From the NCBI GenBank assembly GCA_012518025.1, contig JAAYTP010000056.1, positions 1 to 48,812 of the forward strand: a stretch of DNA of 48,812 bases. The letters are read 5' to 3'. The stretch's first letter is position 1; every line of letters starts with the position of its first letter. Below, in pieces: positions 24,211 through 32,989 of this stretch. Below the pieces are notes generated by a model. That model was not told the origin of the DNA, searched no databases, and saw only the letters and a program-made list of their open reading frames with translations. The DNA is from Clostridiaceae bacterium. GTDB lineage: Bacteria; Bacillota; Clostridia; DSM-8532. The translations under genes were made by a program, and so were the position numbers.

Positions 24211-26415
24211 ATGCTTTTGGAGAACCTAAATGAGCAACAGAGAGAGGCTGTTCTGCATACCGAGGGGCCCCTTTTGATCCTGGCGGGAGCCGGATCGGGA
24301 AAAACCCGCGTTCTTACTCACAGGATAGCTTATCTCGTTGAGGAAATGGGAGTGAGCCCCTGGAACATACTGGCCATCACTTTTACCAATAAGGCCGCCC
24401 GTGAGATGAAGGAGAGACTTGAAAAGCTGATAGGATCCGATGCCAACGACCTGTGGGTGGGAACATTCCATGCCTGTTGTGTCAGGATCCTCAGGCGGGA
24501 TATAGAGAAGTTAGGCTTTGACAGAAGCTTTGTAATCTATGATACCGATGATCAGCAGACATTGATAAAAAGCTGCCTGGAGCAGCTTGGCATCAACGAT
24601 AAGAATTTTCCACCGAACTCGGTACTCCACGAAATTGGCCGTGCCAAGGACGAACTCATTGATCCGGCACACTTTCAAAAGATGTATGCATCGGATTATC
24701 GTCTTGGTAAGGTAGCCCGGATTTATGAACTCTACCAGCAAAAACTCAAATCCAATAACGCACTGGATTTTGATGATATAATTCTTTTCACTATACGGCT
24801 TCTGACCGATTTTCCCGAGATACGTGAATACTATTCGTCGAAATTCCGTTATATCCATGTGGACGAATATCAGGATACAAATACGGCACAGTATATCCTA
24901 GTCAAAATGCTGGCCACCACACATGGAAATATCTGTGTGGTGGGCGACGACGATCAGATGATCTACGGCTGGAGAGGAGCCAATTTGCGAAACATCCTCG
25001 ACTTTGAGAAGGATTTCAAACCTTGCCGTGTAATTAAGCTTGAGCAAAACTACCGTTCCACCAGAACCATACTGGAAGCCGCCAATAATGTCATTGAAAA
25101 CAATTCCGGAAGGAAGCAGAAGAAGCTCTGGACCGAAAATACACAGGGGAATTTGGTGAACCGGTATGAAGCCGCCGATGAGCGTGACGAGGCCTATTAC
25201 ATAGCCGATGTGATGCGCACTTTACGGGCTTCGGGGAGGAGCTATAGTGATATGGCTCTCCTTTACAGGATCAATGCCCAATCCCGTGTTTTTGAGGAAG
25301 CGTTCATGAAACTGGGTATACCCTATAAGATTTACGGGGGATTGAAGTTCTATGCCCGAAAAGAAATCAAGGACGTTATAGCATGGCTTCGCATGATCCA
25401 AAACTCCGATGATGATATCAGCTTTTCCAGAGCCGTCAATGTCCCCAAGCGGGGAATCGGGAAAACCACGCTGGACAGGATTGAGCTTTTGGCTTCCCAA
25501 CAGGGGGTCAGCATGTATCAGATAGCGTCACATGCGGAGGACTATCCAGAGCTTTCAAGGGCATCACGAAACCTGTTGGAATTTTGCGGATTTATTGAGA
25601 AGATGAAGATTCTCTCCCGGGAGGAGGAATTGGTTGAGTTCATCGAGATTCTTCTGGACAGGAGCGGTCTTGTCAGGGAACTGGAAAAGGAGCTTACCAA
25701 TGAATCGAGAACCCGCATTGAGAACATCAAGGAATTCATATCGGTAGCCCGGGAATTTGCTCTCTATACTGATGAGAAGCCCACATTGGAGGATTTTTTA
25801 GCTCATATATCCCTGGTAGCGGATATTGATGACACCGAGGAGGTAGGGGACCGGGTGGTTCTCATGACACTCCATAGTGCCAAGGGTCTGGAATTTCCTG
25901 TTGTGTTCATTGCAGGCATGGAAGAAGGTGTTTTCCCCAGCTATCGATCCCTCATGGAGGAGGATCGGCTGGAAGAGGAGAGACGACTTTGCTATGTGGG
26001 TATCACCCGTGCCCGGGAGGAGATTTTTCTCACAAACGCCAGATGTCGCATGCTTTTTGGAAGTACTTCATATAACCGTGTATCCCGGTTCGTAGAAGAA
26101 ATACCGGACTCCCTCACAAAGGGAAGCGCTAATCATACCGGGCGACAGAAGACCTCTTTGAGAGACTGGCCTGAAAATACGGGCAAAACAGTGGATCTGA
26201 GTGACCTGAAAAGCAGGATAAAGGCATTCAACAGAGCCTCCCAGGAGGATGCCGAAAGCGTAAACGTGGGCGACCGGGTGATGCATAAGAAGTTTGGAAC
26301 CGGTACAGTGAAAAAGAAGGTTCTGGAAAGCGGTGATTACCGGCTGGATATTGAATTTGATGATTATGGAATGAAAAGGCTTATGGAAAGCTTCGCCAGA
26401 CTTAAAAAGATATGA
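24211..26415 (+). CDS. pcrA: ATP-dependent 3'-5' DNA helicase PcrA/UvrD
   Basis: Superfamily 1A helicase of 734 residues for nucleotide excision repair and removal of recombination or transcription blocks. Motif Q/Ia start is LNEQQREAV, Walker A is GAGSGKT (26-32), Walker B is VDEYQDTN, motif III is DDDQMIYGWRGA, and motifs IV-VI include LEQNYRST, TLHSAKGLEF and VGITRARE. The C-terminal tail (about 686-734) has the Tudor-like motif VGDRVMHKKFGTGTV that binds RNA polymerase. GGAGG precedes the ATG. The usual partner ligA is not adjacent; a HAD phosphatase follows by 24 bases. Confidence 0.96.
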   Translation: MLLENLNEQQREAVLHTEGPLLILAGAGSGKTRVLTHRIAYLVEEMGVSPWNILAITFTNKAAREMKERLEKLIGSDANDLWVGTFHACCVRILRRDIEKLGFDRSFVIYDTDDQQTLIKSCLEQLGINDKNFPPNSVLHEIGRAKDELIDPAHFQKMYASDYRLGKVARIYELYQQKLKSNNALDFDDIILFTIRLLTDFPEIREYYSSKFRYIHVDEYQDTNTAQYILVKMLATTHGNICVVGDDDQMIYGWRGANLRNILDFEKDFKPCRVIKLEQNYRSTRTILEAANNVIENNSGRKQKKLWTENTQGNLVNRYEAADERDEAYYIADVMRTLRASGRSYSDMALLYRINAQSRVFEEAFMKLGIPYKIYGGLKFYARKEIKDVIAWLRMIQNSDDDISFSRAVNVPKRGIGKTTLDRIELLASQQGVSMYQIASHAEDYPELSRASRNLLEFCGFIEKMKILSREEELVEFIEILLDRSGLVRELEKELTNESRTRIENIKEFISVAREFALYTDEKPTLEDFLAHISLVADIDDTEEVGDRVVLMTLHSAKGLEFPVVFIAGMEEGVFPSYRSLMEEDRLEEERRLCYVGITRAREEIFLTNARCRMLFGSTSYNRVSRFVEEIPDSLTKGSANHTGRQKTSLRDWPENTGKTVDLSDLKSRIKAFNRASQEDAESVNVGDRVMHKKFGTGTVKKKVLESGDYRLDIEFDDYGMKRLMESFARLKKI

Positions 26416-26439
26416 CTATTTGCTTAGAAAGGGGATTAT

Positions 26440-27087
26440 ATGATTAAGGCTTTAGTTTTTGACATGGACGGTGTGATTATCGACAGCGAGCCCATCCAAT
26501 GCGAGATTGCCGTTGAGGTTTTGAGAAGCTTCGGCGGGGAACCGAGAGAACACGAGATTCATGAGTTTGTCGGGGTTACAAACCAGGCCATGTGGCCCAT
26601 ACTCAAGGAAAGACATAAGCTGGATGCCACAGTTGAGGAGATGCTGGAAAGGCATCAGGAATACAAAAAAAGACGCTTTTTCCAAGAGCGAATCGAGCCA
26701 ATTGACGGTATCAGGGATTTGATTAAAAAAGCTGCAGACAGTGGCTTGAAAATAGCCCTGGCCACGTCATCCCCAAAATTCCTTGCAGAGCATATATTGA
26801 AGAGTACCGGACTGATGCCCTGGTTTGATGTTCTGGTTACGGCCGACGACATCACCAGGAGCAAACCCGACCCTGAGATATACCTGAAAGCTGCACAGCT
26901 TCTGGGGATTGATCCTGGATCCTGTGTCGCCATTGAAGATGCAGAGTTGGGCATGCAGTCCGCAAAAAGTGCCGGTATGCGGGTGATTGCTTTTCTCAAC
27001 CCAAATTCAGGAAAGCAGGATACTAGCAAAGCGGATTTTGTGGTATCATCAATACGGGACATCGATCTGGACAAGCTGGACACTTGA
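26440..27087 (+). CDS. HAD-superfamily phosphatase (beta-phosphoglucomutase-like)
   Basis: Soluble phosphohydrolase or phosphomutase of 215 residues. HAD motif I is DMDGV with nucleophile Asp8 and acid/base Asp10, a four-helix cap spans about 16-85, motif II is ATSS near 110, motif III is the Lys in RSKPDPEIY near 147, and motif IV is EDAELG near 167. The sequence fits the beta-phosphoglucomutase/YhcW-like subgroup, whose members dephosphorylate sugar phosphates; substrate unknown. AAAGGGG precedes the ATG. Likely cotranscribed with pcrA and the following AAA ATPase. Confidence 0.88.
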   Translation: MIKALVFDMDGVIIDSEPIQCEIAVEVLRSFGGEPREHEIHEFVGVTNQAMWPILKERHKLDATVEEMLERHQEYKKRRFFQERIEPIDGIRDLIKKAADSGLKIALATSSPKFLAEHILKSTGLMPWFDVLVTADDITRSKPDPEIYLKAAQLLGIDPGSCVAIEDAELGMQSAKSAGMRVIAFLNPNSGKQDTSKADFVVSSIRDIDLDKLDT

Positions 27088-27170
27088 CGGGTCACCCCAG
27101 CGGTGATATCTGAGGTGTTATCACGGCAAGGATGCACCTTAAGCTGAGTGATGGAGAGGTATGGCGAACC

Positions 27171-28253
27171 ATGGACGATCCAAAAAAAACAAAGATGGAT
27201 TATAATGATCTGAACAAACTTCTTGATGAAATGGACAGCGTTTTAAGGCGCAATCCCCTTGATGCCCTTGGCAGTGTTTATGATGATCTTTATACCAGGA
27301 ACAGAATGTCCATAGTGGAAGATAGGGATCTTCCCGGCCAGGACCAGGAGCCTCCGGTTCAGTACGGTACCGGCGACGGGTTTCCTAAGGACGAGGAGAT
27401 TGAGGATGCCGCCCCCTGCAAAAGCCTTGAGGAACTCATGGATGAATTGAATGGGTTGGTGGGTCTTAAAAAGGTCAAGGATGATGTTAAGTCCCTGACC
27501 AATATGGTCAAGATAATGAAGATTCGTAAGGAGAGAGGTCTGCCCGAGGTGGATATGTCCCTGCACCTGGTGTTTACAGGAAACCCCGGAACCGGTAAGA
27601 CAACTGTTGCCCGGCTTCTTGCGGGTATATACCGGGAGATTGGTGTACTGTCCAAGGGACATCTTGTTGAGGTGGATCGTTCACGCCTTGTAGCCAAGTA
27701 TGTTGGGCAGACAGCCCCACAGGTGATGGAGGTTGTCAATGAAGCCATGGGCGGAGTGCTCTTTATCGACGAGGCTTATTCGCTGGTGTCCCGCCGGGGC
27801 GAGAATGATTTCGGTTATGAGGCGGTGGATACACTTCTTAAGGCCATGGAGGATCACCGGGATGACCTTATTGTCATCGTTGCAGGATATCCCGATAAAA
27901 TGGAAGAATTCCTGGACTCCAACCCGGGTCTCCAGTCACGTTTTAACAAGTATATCAATTTTGATGATTACTCCCCTGAGGAGCTCATGGCGATTTTTGA
28001 CAGGATGTGTGAAAAGAACGGATATAAAGCCACTGACGAAGCTAAAGAAAAAGTCGGTAAGATGCTTGAGACTCTCCACGAAGGCCGTACCGACAGTTTT
28101 GCCAACGCAAGAACGGTTCGAAATCTTTTTGAAAAGCTTCTGACTATTCATGCAGACCGGCTTGCTTGTAAGGAAAGCGTATCTGATGAAGAGCTGGCAA
28201 CCATTATTGCCGAGGATGTGGGGAAAATTGACCTGGATGAAATGATGCGGTAA
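27171..28253 (+). CDS. AAA+ ATPase of the SpoVK/CbbX family
   Basis: Predicted hexameric AAA+ remodelling ATPase of 360 residues. Residues 1 to about 88 form an acidic N-terminal extension with no recognised domain. The ATPase core follows: Walker A GNPGTGKT (137-144), Walker B VLFIDEAY with Asp200 and Glu201, sensor I and SRF arginine-finger region near 270. Its core resembles stage V sporulation protein K, needed for spore maturation, and Rubisco activase CbbX; placement before spoIIE makes a sporulation role attractive but unproven. The ATG at 27171 is preferred because GAGAGG lies upstream, although the spacing of 11 is long; the alternative ATG at 27132 has its AAGG too close. Confidence 0.85.
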   Translation: MDDPKKTKMDYNDLNKLLDEMDSVLRRNPLDALGSVYDDLYTRNRMSIVEDRDLPGQDQEPPVQYGTGDGFPKDEEIEDAAPCKSLEELMDELNGLVGLKKVKDDVKSLTNMVKIMKIRKERGLPEVDMSLHLVFTGNPGTGKTTVARLLAGIYREIGVLSKGHLVEVDRSRLVAKYVGQTAPQVMEVVNEAMGGVLFIDEAYSLVSRRGENDFGYEAVDTLLKAMEDHRDDLIVIVAGYPDKMEEFLDSNPGLQSRFNKYINFDDYSPEELMAIFDRMCEKNGYKATDEAKEKVGKMLETLHEGRTDSFANARTVRNLFEKLLTIHADRLACKESVSDEELATIIAEDVGKIDLDEMMR

Positions 28254-28262
28254 TGCTGTTCT

Positions 28263-28276
28263 GTCATTGCGAGCGG
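28263..28276. repeat. Truncated end of the GTCATTGCGAG repeat
   Basis: Fourteen bases, GTCATTGCGAGCGG, match one end of the palindromic element seen at 7542 and 28342. No partner end was found, so it is a fragment. Confidence 0.5.
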
Positions 28277-28289
28277 GAAAGTATATCCA

Positions 28290-28333
28290 GAGATTCTGTA
28301 AAGCCCAGTCCTTGTGCTGCACTTCTGCGAAAC
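28290..28333. repeat. Second dispersed repeat, copy 1
   Basis: A 44-base segment matching 47807-47850 at about 35 of 44 positions by hand alignment, without gaps. The core TTGTGCTGCAC is identical. It is embedded among the palindromic repeats before spoIIE. Confidence 0.6.
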
Positions 28334-28341
28334 ATAAGTAT

Positions 28342-28414
28342 GTCATCGCGAGTGAAGCGAAGCTGAGCGCGGCGATCTACGAGATTGCTTCGTCGCGTTG
28401 CTCCTCGCAATGAC
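28342..28414. repeat. Dispersed palindromic repeat, copy B
   Basis: A 73-base element closely matching 7542-7616. The left end reads GTCATCGCGAG, one base off the inverted right end CTCGCAATGAC (28404-28414). The internal part GCTGAGCGCGGCGATCTACG is identical to copy A. It could form a long hairpin in a transcript. Confidence 0.8.
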
Positions 28415-28425
28415 GTAACCGAATT

Positions 28426-28453
28426 GTCATTGGGAGCGGAGCGCGGCAATCTC
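28426..28453. repeat. Diverged fragment of the palindromic repeat
   Basis: Begins GTCATTGGGAGCGGAGCG and ends GGCAATCTC. It resembles the left half of the palindromic element with a few changes and lacks the right end. Confidence 0.45.
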
Positions 28454-28603
28454 AGACCTCAAAGCCCTTCTTGTACTCCCACATCCAACCTCTCACTTCC
28501 CACCTCCAATATGGTATTTCCCTTCAATCCGCCAATAATACTAAAACCGGGACAAGCTACATATAATTTATCGGGCGCGGCTTGAACCTTCCTGTTGCCA
28601 TGG

Positions 28604-28624
28604 GCACAGGGAATAACCCTGTGC
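28604..28624 (+). other. Stable hairpin in the spoIIE upstream region
   Basis: A perfect 8-base-pair stem, GCACAGGG with CCCTGTGC and loop AATAA, lies 58 bases before the spoIIE start. No T tract follows, so it is not a standard terminator. It may be an mRNA structure, an operator-like dyad or a chance palindrome. Confidence 0.5.
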
Positions 28625-28682
28625 GGACTTGTGGAGAATTCCGCCTGCCCCTTTTACAAAAGAGGAGAAATGGAGGATACAG

Positions 28683-31034
28683 ATGGATAACACATCGGGA
28701 ATAAGGGTGGGAGTTCACGGTTTTAAAACTATTCTGGACTGGTTTAGCAGGATCACTCTTTTTCAGCTTACCGAAATCGTTCTCTGTTTTTTATTTACAA
28801 GAGCCAGTCTTTTTGAAGTCCTGAGACCTTTTGGGCTGGCACTGTACTGTGCCGCCCAGTTTACGGGACCTGCGAAGATCCTGGCTGCTGTATCACTGAT
28901 GATGGGAAACCTCATCTATTCCGGCTCATACGAGGCGCTTCGCCAGTTATCCGCTCTTTTGATATTTGAACTGGTAATCCATTTTCAGAGGCTCAACGGT
29001 CATGCTAAGCCCACACCACTCAACCGTTCGGTGACCCTGGGTCTGACTGTTCTTGTAACAGGGCTTGTTAAGGGCATTATACAGGGATTCCATGTATACG
29101 ATCTTGTTGCTTCCCTGCTATGCTCGGCCTTTGCGTTCTCGGCCTCAGTGCTGATACAGCCGGCTCTGATACAAAGAGTGGATATGAAGGCAGGCCAGTT
29201 AAGCCGAAGCGGCAGACTGACGGCAGCTAAGGCCATATTGCTGTGCCTGGTCGTCATAAGCCTGAAAGATCTGTTCATTAGCGAACTTGATTTGAGCAGT
29301 ATAATGGCGGGTCTTATGGTTATTCTCTTTGCACGCAGCAAGGGAAGCGCCTATGGTGCTTGCATGGGTGCCTGTGTGGGTTTTGTGCTGACCATGTACC
29401 GGATTCCCGGCTCTATGGAACTTCCAGGAATGTATGCTCTGGCTGGGGCAGCCGCCGGGATACCGTTTAAGAGGAGAATCTTCACTGTTAGCCTTTGGAC
29501 GACGGTTATTCTCTTCTTCACCGGGTTGTCCATATTGAACGGTGATATGATTCTTGGATATTACAGTGTTATGGTCTCGGGCGTTATTTTTCTTTTTATT
29601 CCACCGAAAGCCCTGAAATATATGTCTGAATATCTGGCGGGACCCTTGTCCCAAAAGGCTCTGGAAGACGAGGCTGGTAAAAGGGCATCCCTGGAAGCCT
29701 CCGACAGGCTCTATATACTGGGCAAGGCTCTTTCAAGGGTTTCCAGAGATCTTCAGGAGTTTTTAAGCGAAGAAACCGGGGATGAGCGAACCATGTCCGA
29801 ATCGGTGATGGAAATAGTGGCCGACAGGGTCTGCAGGCGCTGCCCCCTGTGTGAGAGATGCTGGGGAACCAACTTTATCAAAACCTATAAGTTGGTGGAA
29901 AAGGCTCTGTCCAATCTCAAAACCGACGAGACCGGGATGCTGGAGATACCCGGTTGGTTTCGCGCATCCTGTACAAGGAATGAAAAGTTTGTAGAAAGCC
30001 TGGGTATGGCTTTTACCATCTATAAGGCTGAGAAGCTTTGGCGCGCCAGACTCAATGACGCTAGGGAGCGCATTGCTGAACAGGCCGGCATCATTTCGGG
30101 AAGTATTATGAGTATTGCCAGATCCATTGTGGAACACAGGAGCCGTGATTATGAAATAGAGGAAAGCTTTCTTGAAACCGCTGCAGGCATGGGCATACCT
30201 GTTGCGGACATAAGGATTGGTTCGGAGAGCGGTTCCAGAATCTCAGCCGATCTTGTCTGCGAGGGAATTCACCGGATTAACATGGATCTTTTGGACAACA
30301 CGGTAAAATCCTTTCTGGGTAGCCAGATGGTAAGGGTTGGAGAGATGAGGCGGGATATGCTGGGATATTCAGTCCTCAGATACATGAATAAGCCCAGATT
30401 CCGAACCATAACGGGCGTAGCCCGGCTCTCAATGGAAAAATCCCCCGTATCAGGGGACAGCTTCACCTTCTTCATCAATGGATCCGGCTTTCACATCAGC
30501 GCCATCAGTGATGGTACAGGCAGCGGCAACAAGGCTGAGCGATACAGCAAAAGCACCATACAAATGCTTGAATACCTGATGGACGAAGGAGTGGATCTTG
30601 CTTTTGCCATTAAGCTGATAAGGATGTATTTAGGCATTAAAGGCGACAGGGAGCCCCTTGCCACTCTGGACACCTGCGCCATCAACCTTTTAGATGGCAG
30701 CTTGAAGTTCTACAAGCTGGGAGCAGCACCATCCTACATCAGAAATGTGTCGGGCATAAGCGAGATTACCGGGACAGGCCTTGATGGAGAGTTAAATAGT
30801 GTGGAAGTGGAAACTGCCGTGCCAAAAATTGCCGAGGGAGATTTTGTGATCATGGTATCTGATGGTGTTTACAATGCATTCTGCAATAATGGACAAACGG
30901 CTTTGCAGAAGTTCATATCCTCCATTGATACGATGAACCCTCAGCAGATGGCCGACATGATACTCACTGAATCCACACTGCGGGGCAAGGGTGTCCGGGA
31001 TGACATGACGGTGCTGGTAACGCGTCTATGGTGA
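28683..31034 (+). CDS. spoIIE: Stage II sporulation protein E, membrane PP2C phosphatase
   Basis: Dephosphorylates SpoIIAA and thereby releases sigma-F in the forespore; also acts with FtsZ at the polar septum. The 783-residue chain has about ten membrane segments in residues 30-310, a central region with a Cys-rich CRRCPLCERC motif (about 383-392), and a C-terminal PP2C domain with SDGTGSGNKAERYS, LDTCAINLLDG, MVSDGVYNAF and DDMTVLV. The ATG at 28683 is backed by GGAGG; an upstream ATG at 28629 adds an atypical 18 residues. It stands alone here, downstream of a repeat-rich gap, and its 3' end overlaps murC on the other strand by nine bases. Confidence 0.95.
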   Translation: MDNTSGIRVGVHGFKTILDWFSRITLFQLTEIVLCFLFTRASLFEVLRPFGLALYCAAQFTGPAKILAAVSLMMGNLIYSGSYEALRQLSALLIFELVIHFQRLNGHAKPTPLNRSVTLGLTVLVTGLVKGIIQGFHVYDLVASLLCSAFAFSASVLIQPALIQRVDMKAGQLSRSGRLTAAKAILLCLVVISLKDLFISELDLSSIMAGLMVILFARSKGSAYGACMGACVGFVLTMYRIPGSMELPGMYALAGAAAGIPFKRRIFTVSLWTTVILFFTGLSILNGDMILGYYSVMVSGVIFLFIPPKALKYMSEYLAGPLSQKALEDEAGKRASLEASDRLYILGKALSRVSRDLQEFLSEETGDERTMSESVMEIVADRVCRRCPLCERCWGTNFIKTYKLVEKALSNLKTDETGMLEIPGWFRASCTRNEKFVESLGMAFTIYKAEKLWRARLNDARERIAEQAGIISGSIMSIARSIVEHRSRDYEIEESFLETAAGMGIPVADIRIGSESGSRISADLVCEGIHRINMDLLDNTVKSFLGSQMVRVGEMRRDMLGYSVLRYMNKPRFRTITGVARLSMEKSPVSGDSFTFFINGSGFHISAISDGTGSGNKAERYSKSTIQMLEYLMDEGVDLAFAIKLIRMYLGIKGDREPLATLDTCAINLLDGSLKFYKLGAAPSYIRNVSGISEITGTGLDGELNSVEVETAVPKIAEGDFVIMVSDGVYNAFCNNGQTALQKFISSIDTMNPQQMADMILTESTLRGKGVRDDMTVLVTRLW

Positions 31035-32420
31035 ACCGGCAAAGGACAGATACAGCTCGCCTACTCTGTAGACATCCCCGGCTCCCATGGTGATCACCAG
31101 ATCCCCGGTCTGAGCGTTTTCATCAAGGAAACGGACAATTTCATCAAAACTCGAAACATATACTGCATTGCCAGTATTCTTGTTTATACCTTCGGTTATG
31201 GTGCGGGCATTGATGAGGCCGTTATCCTTCTCCCTGGCTGCATAGATATCGGTTACGACCACTGTATCCGCAAGTGCGAAGGCACGTGAAAAATCGTCAA
31301 GAAGCTCATAGGTTCTGGTATAGGTATGGGGCTGAAAAACACAGATCAAGTGGCCTGCTGCCAGAGCCCGGGCGGCACTTAATGAGGCTTGTATTTCTGT
31401 TGGGTGATGGGCGTAATCGTCCATAACCCGGATACCGTTTTTCATGCCCTTGTCTTCCAGCCTTCTATGGGTACCCTTGTACCCTTCCAGACCTTTGATA
31501 ATTGAAGTCCGTGCAATGCCCATGGAATGGCAGGCGGCTATACAGGCCAGCGCATTGGAGATGTTATGCGTGCCGGGCACTGATAGTTTTATCCTGCCCC
31601 AGGATGTCTTTTTATGGCAGACCGATAAACTGGCGCAGCCGTTCTCAAAGGAGATATCCTCTGAGGTCCAGTCTGCATCCGAAGCATTCAGACCATAGCT
31701 CACGAAGGATCTGGTCAGTGATTTGGAGAGCAATCGGGTCTGGGGATCATCAAAATTCAGAATAATGGTTCCTGGATTTCTCACATTGGAAAGGAAGGAC
31801 TCGAATGAGGATCGAATATGATCAATATCTCTGAAATAATCCAAATGATCGGCATCAATATTCAGAACCACCGCCAGAGACGGTCTGAATTTTAAGAAAC
31901 TATCCTTATATTCACAGGCTTCTGCTATAAACCATGAGCTGCTGCCTATTCTTGTATTGCCCCCGATGGTATCCAGCATCCCGCCTACATGAATGGTGGG
32001 GTCAAGCCCGCCCTCCAGCATAACCTGGGATATCATGGAGGTGGTGGTGGTCTTTCCATGGGTTCCGGAAACGGCTATGCACTGCTGAAAATGATCCATG
32101 ATCACACCCAAAAGCTCCGCCCTCTCCATTACAGGAATTCCCTTGTTTCGGGCTTCAACAAGCTCGGGGTTGTTCTGTGGAACGGCAGCCGAATAGACCA
32201 CCAGATTCTGCCCCGATATGTTTGAGGCATCATGGGACGGGAAGATAACCGCACCCATGTTTTTCAACTTGTTGGTCATATCGGATTCATGGAGATCAGA
32301 TCCGGTGACTTTTATTCCTCTATGCATTAATATTTCAGCCAGGCCGCTCATGCTGATGCCGCCAATGCCCACCATATGGACGGTAATATTTCCCGGCGCG
32401 AATATAAAGGGATTATTCAT
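31026..32420 (-). CDS. murC: UDP-N-acetylmuramate--L-alanine ligase
   Basis: Cytoplasmic ligase that adds L-alanine to UDP-MurNAc in peptidoglycan synthesis. The 464 residues contain the N-terminal nucleotide-binding motif GIGGISMSGLAEIL, the ATP loop SGTHGKTTTTS (about 118-128), a central domain with NIDADHLDYF and the C-terminal DDYAHHPTE motif. The ATG at 32420 has GGAG nine bases upstream; the extra N-terminal 21 codons of the longer frame are unlikely. It is convergent with spoIIE with a nine-base overlap of the stops, and divergent from spoVG. Confidence 0.96.
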   Translation of the reverse strand: MNNPFIFAPGNITVHMVGIGGISMSGLAEILMHRGIKVTGSDLHESDMTNKLKNMGAVIFPSHDASNISGQNLVVYSAAVPQNNPELVEARNKGIPVMERAELLGVIMDHFQQCIAVSGTHGKTTTTSMISQVMLEGGLDPTIHVGGMLDTIGGNTRIGSSSWFIAEACEYKDSFLKFRPSLAVVLNIDADHLDYFRDIDHIRSSFESFLSNVRNPGTIILNFDDPQTRLLSKSLTRSFVSYGLNASDADWTSEDISFENGCASLSVCHKKTSWGRIKLSVPGTHNISNALACIAACHSMGIARTSIIKGLEGYKGTHRRLEDKGMKNGIRVMDDYAHHPTEIQASLSAARALAAGHLICVFQPHTYTRTYELLDDFSRAFALADTVVVTDIYAAREKDNGLINARTITEGINKNTGNAVYVSSFDEIVRFLDENAQTGDLVITMGAGDVYRVGELYLSFAGSP

Positions 32421-32453
32421 TGATACACGCTCCAGTATAATTATGCCAGATAG

Positions 32454-32483
32454 ATTATATATCAGTGGACAGGATAGACACAA
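32454..32483 (-). promoter_or_regulatory. Possible sigma-A promoter of murC
   Basis: On the minus strand TTGTGT (32478-32483), an 18-base spacer and a perfect TATAAT (32454-32459) lie 34 bases before murC. The -35 box is weak. Confidence 0.4.
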
Positions 32484-32554
32484 GGCTCCCAGATGAAGTA
32501 TTCCAGTAAACAGGAAAATATATGCAATAAATTTTTATTAAAAATTATAAATAA

Positions 32555-32583
32555 GAAGGATATTTGAAATTTATGCCGAAATA
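32555..32583 (+). promoter_or_regulatory. Sigma-H promoter of spoVG
   Basis: GAAGGATAT (32555-32563) is a full match to the sigma-H -35 consensus RnAGGAWWW. After 11 bases GCCGAAATA (32575-32583) matches the -10 consensus RnnGAATWW with one mismatch. An extremely A/T-rich stretch (about 32517-32554) lies directly upstream, as at the classic Bacillus spoVG promoter. It is 57 bases from the start codon. Confidence 0.7.
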
Positions 32584-32640
32584 TTGTATTATGTATTATA
32601 CCAAATCTACATGTAATTAACGGAAGGTGGGCTGCTAAAA

Positions 32641-32934
32641 ATGGAGATAACAGATATCAGAATTCGGAAGGTAGAGGCCGAGGGAAAGATGAAGGCTGTA
32701 GTGTCAATAACTTTCGATAACGAGTTTGTCGTTCACGACATTAAGATTATTGAAAGTCAGAACGGTCTATTTATCGCCATGCCGAGCCGCAAGACTCCTG
32801 CAGGGGAGTTCAGAGACATAGCGCATCCAATCAATGCTGATGCCAGAAACAAGGTTCAAAATGCGATATTGGAGAAGTATCAGTCGATGCTTGCGGAGGA
32901 AGAAGCGGCCGGAGCGCTTACCGGCATAGAATAA
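32641..32934 (+). CDS. spoVG: Septation/stage V sporulation regulator SpoVG
   Basis: Small regulator of 97 residues, known to bind DNA and RNA and to affect septation, sporulation and capsule genes in Firmicutes. It starts [11 protein letters not shown] and has the conserved central [31 protein letters not shown] precedes the ATG. A sigma-H-type promoter lies upstream and a terminator downstream, so it can be expressed apart from glmU. Confidence 0.97.
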   Translation: MEITDIRIRKVEAEGKMKAVVSITFDNEFVVHDIKIIESQNGLFIAMPSRKTPAGEFRDIAHPINADARNKVQNAILEKYQSMLAEEEAAGALTGIE

Positions 32935-32956
32935 CACCAACTCAGTTTATTTTTTT

Positions 32957-32989
32957 GGCACTTATATATTAAGTGCCTTATTTATTTTC
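32957..32989 (+). terminator. Intrinsic terminator after spoVG
   Basis: GGCACTTA (32957-32964) pairs with TAAGTGCC (32970-32977) around a five-base loop, followed by TTATTTATTTT. Read-through into glmU remains possible. Confidence 0.8.

Larger units (their letters stand above)
28254..28682. other. Repeat-rich intergenic region before spoIIE
   Basis: This 429-base gap holds no gene. It carries copy B of the GTCATTGCGAG palindromic repeat (28342-28414), two truncated relatives (28263-28276 and 28426-28453), one copy of a second repeat (28290-28333), a pyrimidine-rich stretch (about 28477-28508), a lone TATAAT (28562-28567) and a stable hairpin (28604-28624) before spoIIE. No clear Spo0A box or -35 element was found, so the spoIIE promoter stays unassigned. 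Confidence 0.6.

Noticed and set aside
24015-24233. A 72-codon frame upstream of pcrA
   Set aside because: It contains the likely pcrA promoter and overlaps pcrA out of frame; no ribosome binding site.
28440-28680. Spo0A box or long-spacer sigma-A promoter for spoIIE
   Set aside because: Only a lone TATAAT (28562-28567) was found; no TGTCGAA-like box or convincing -35 element is visible.
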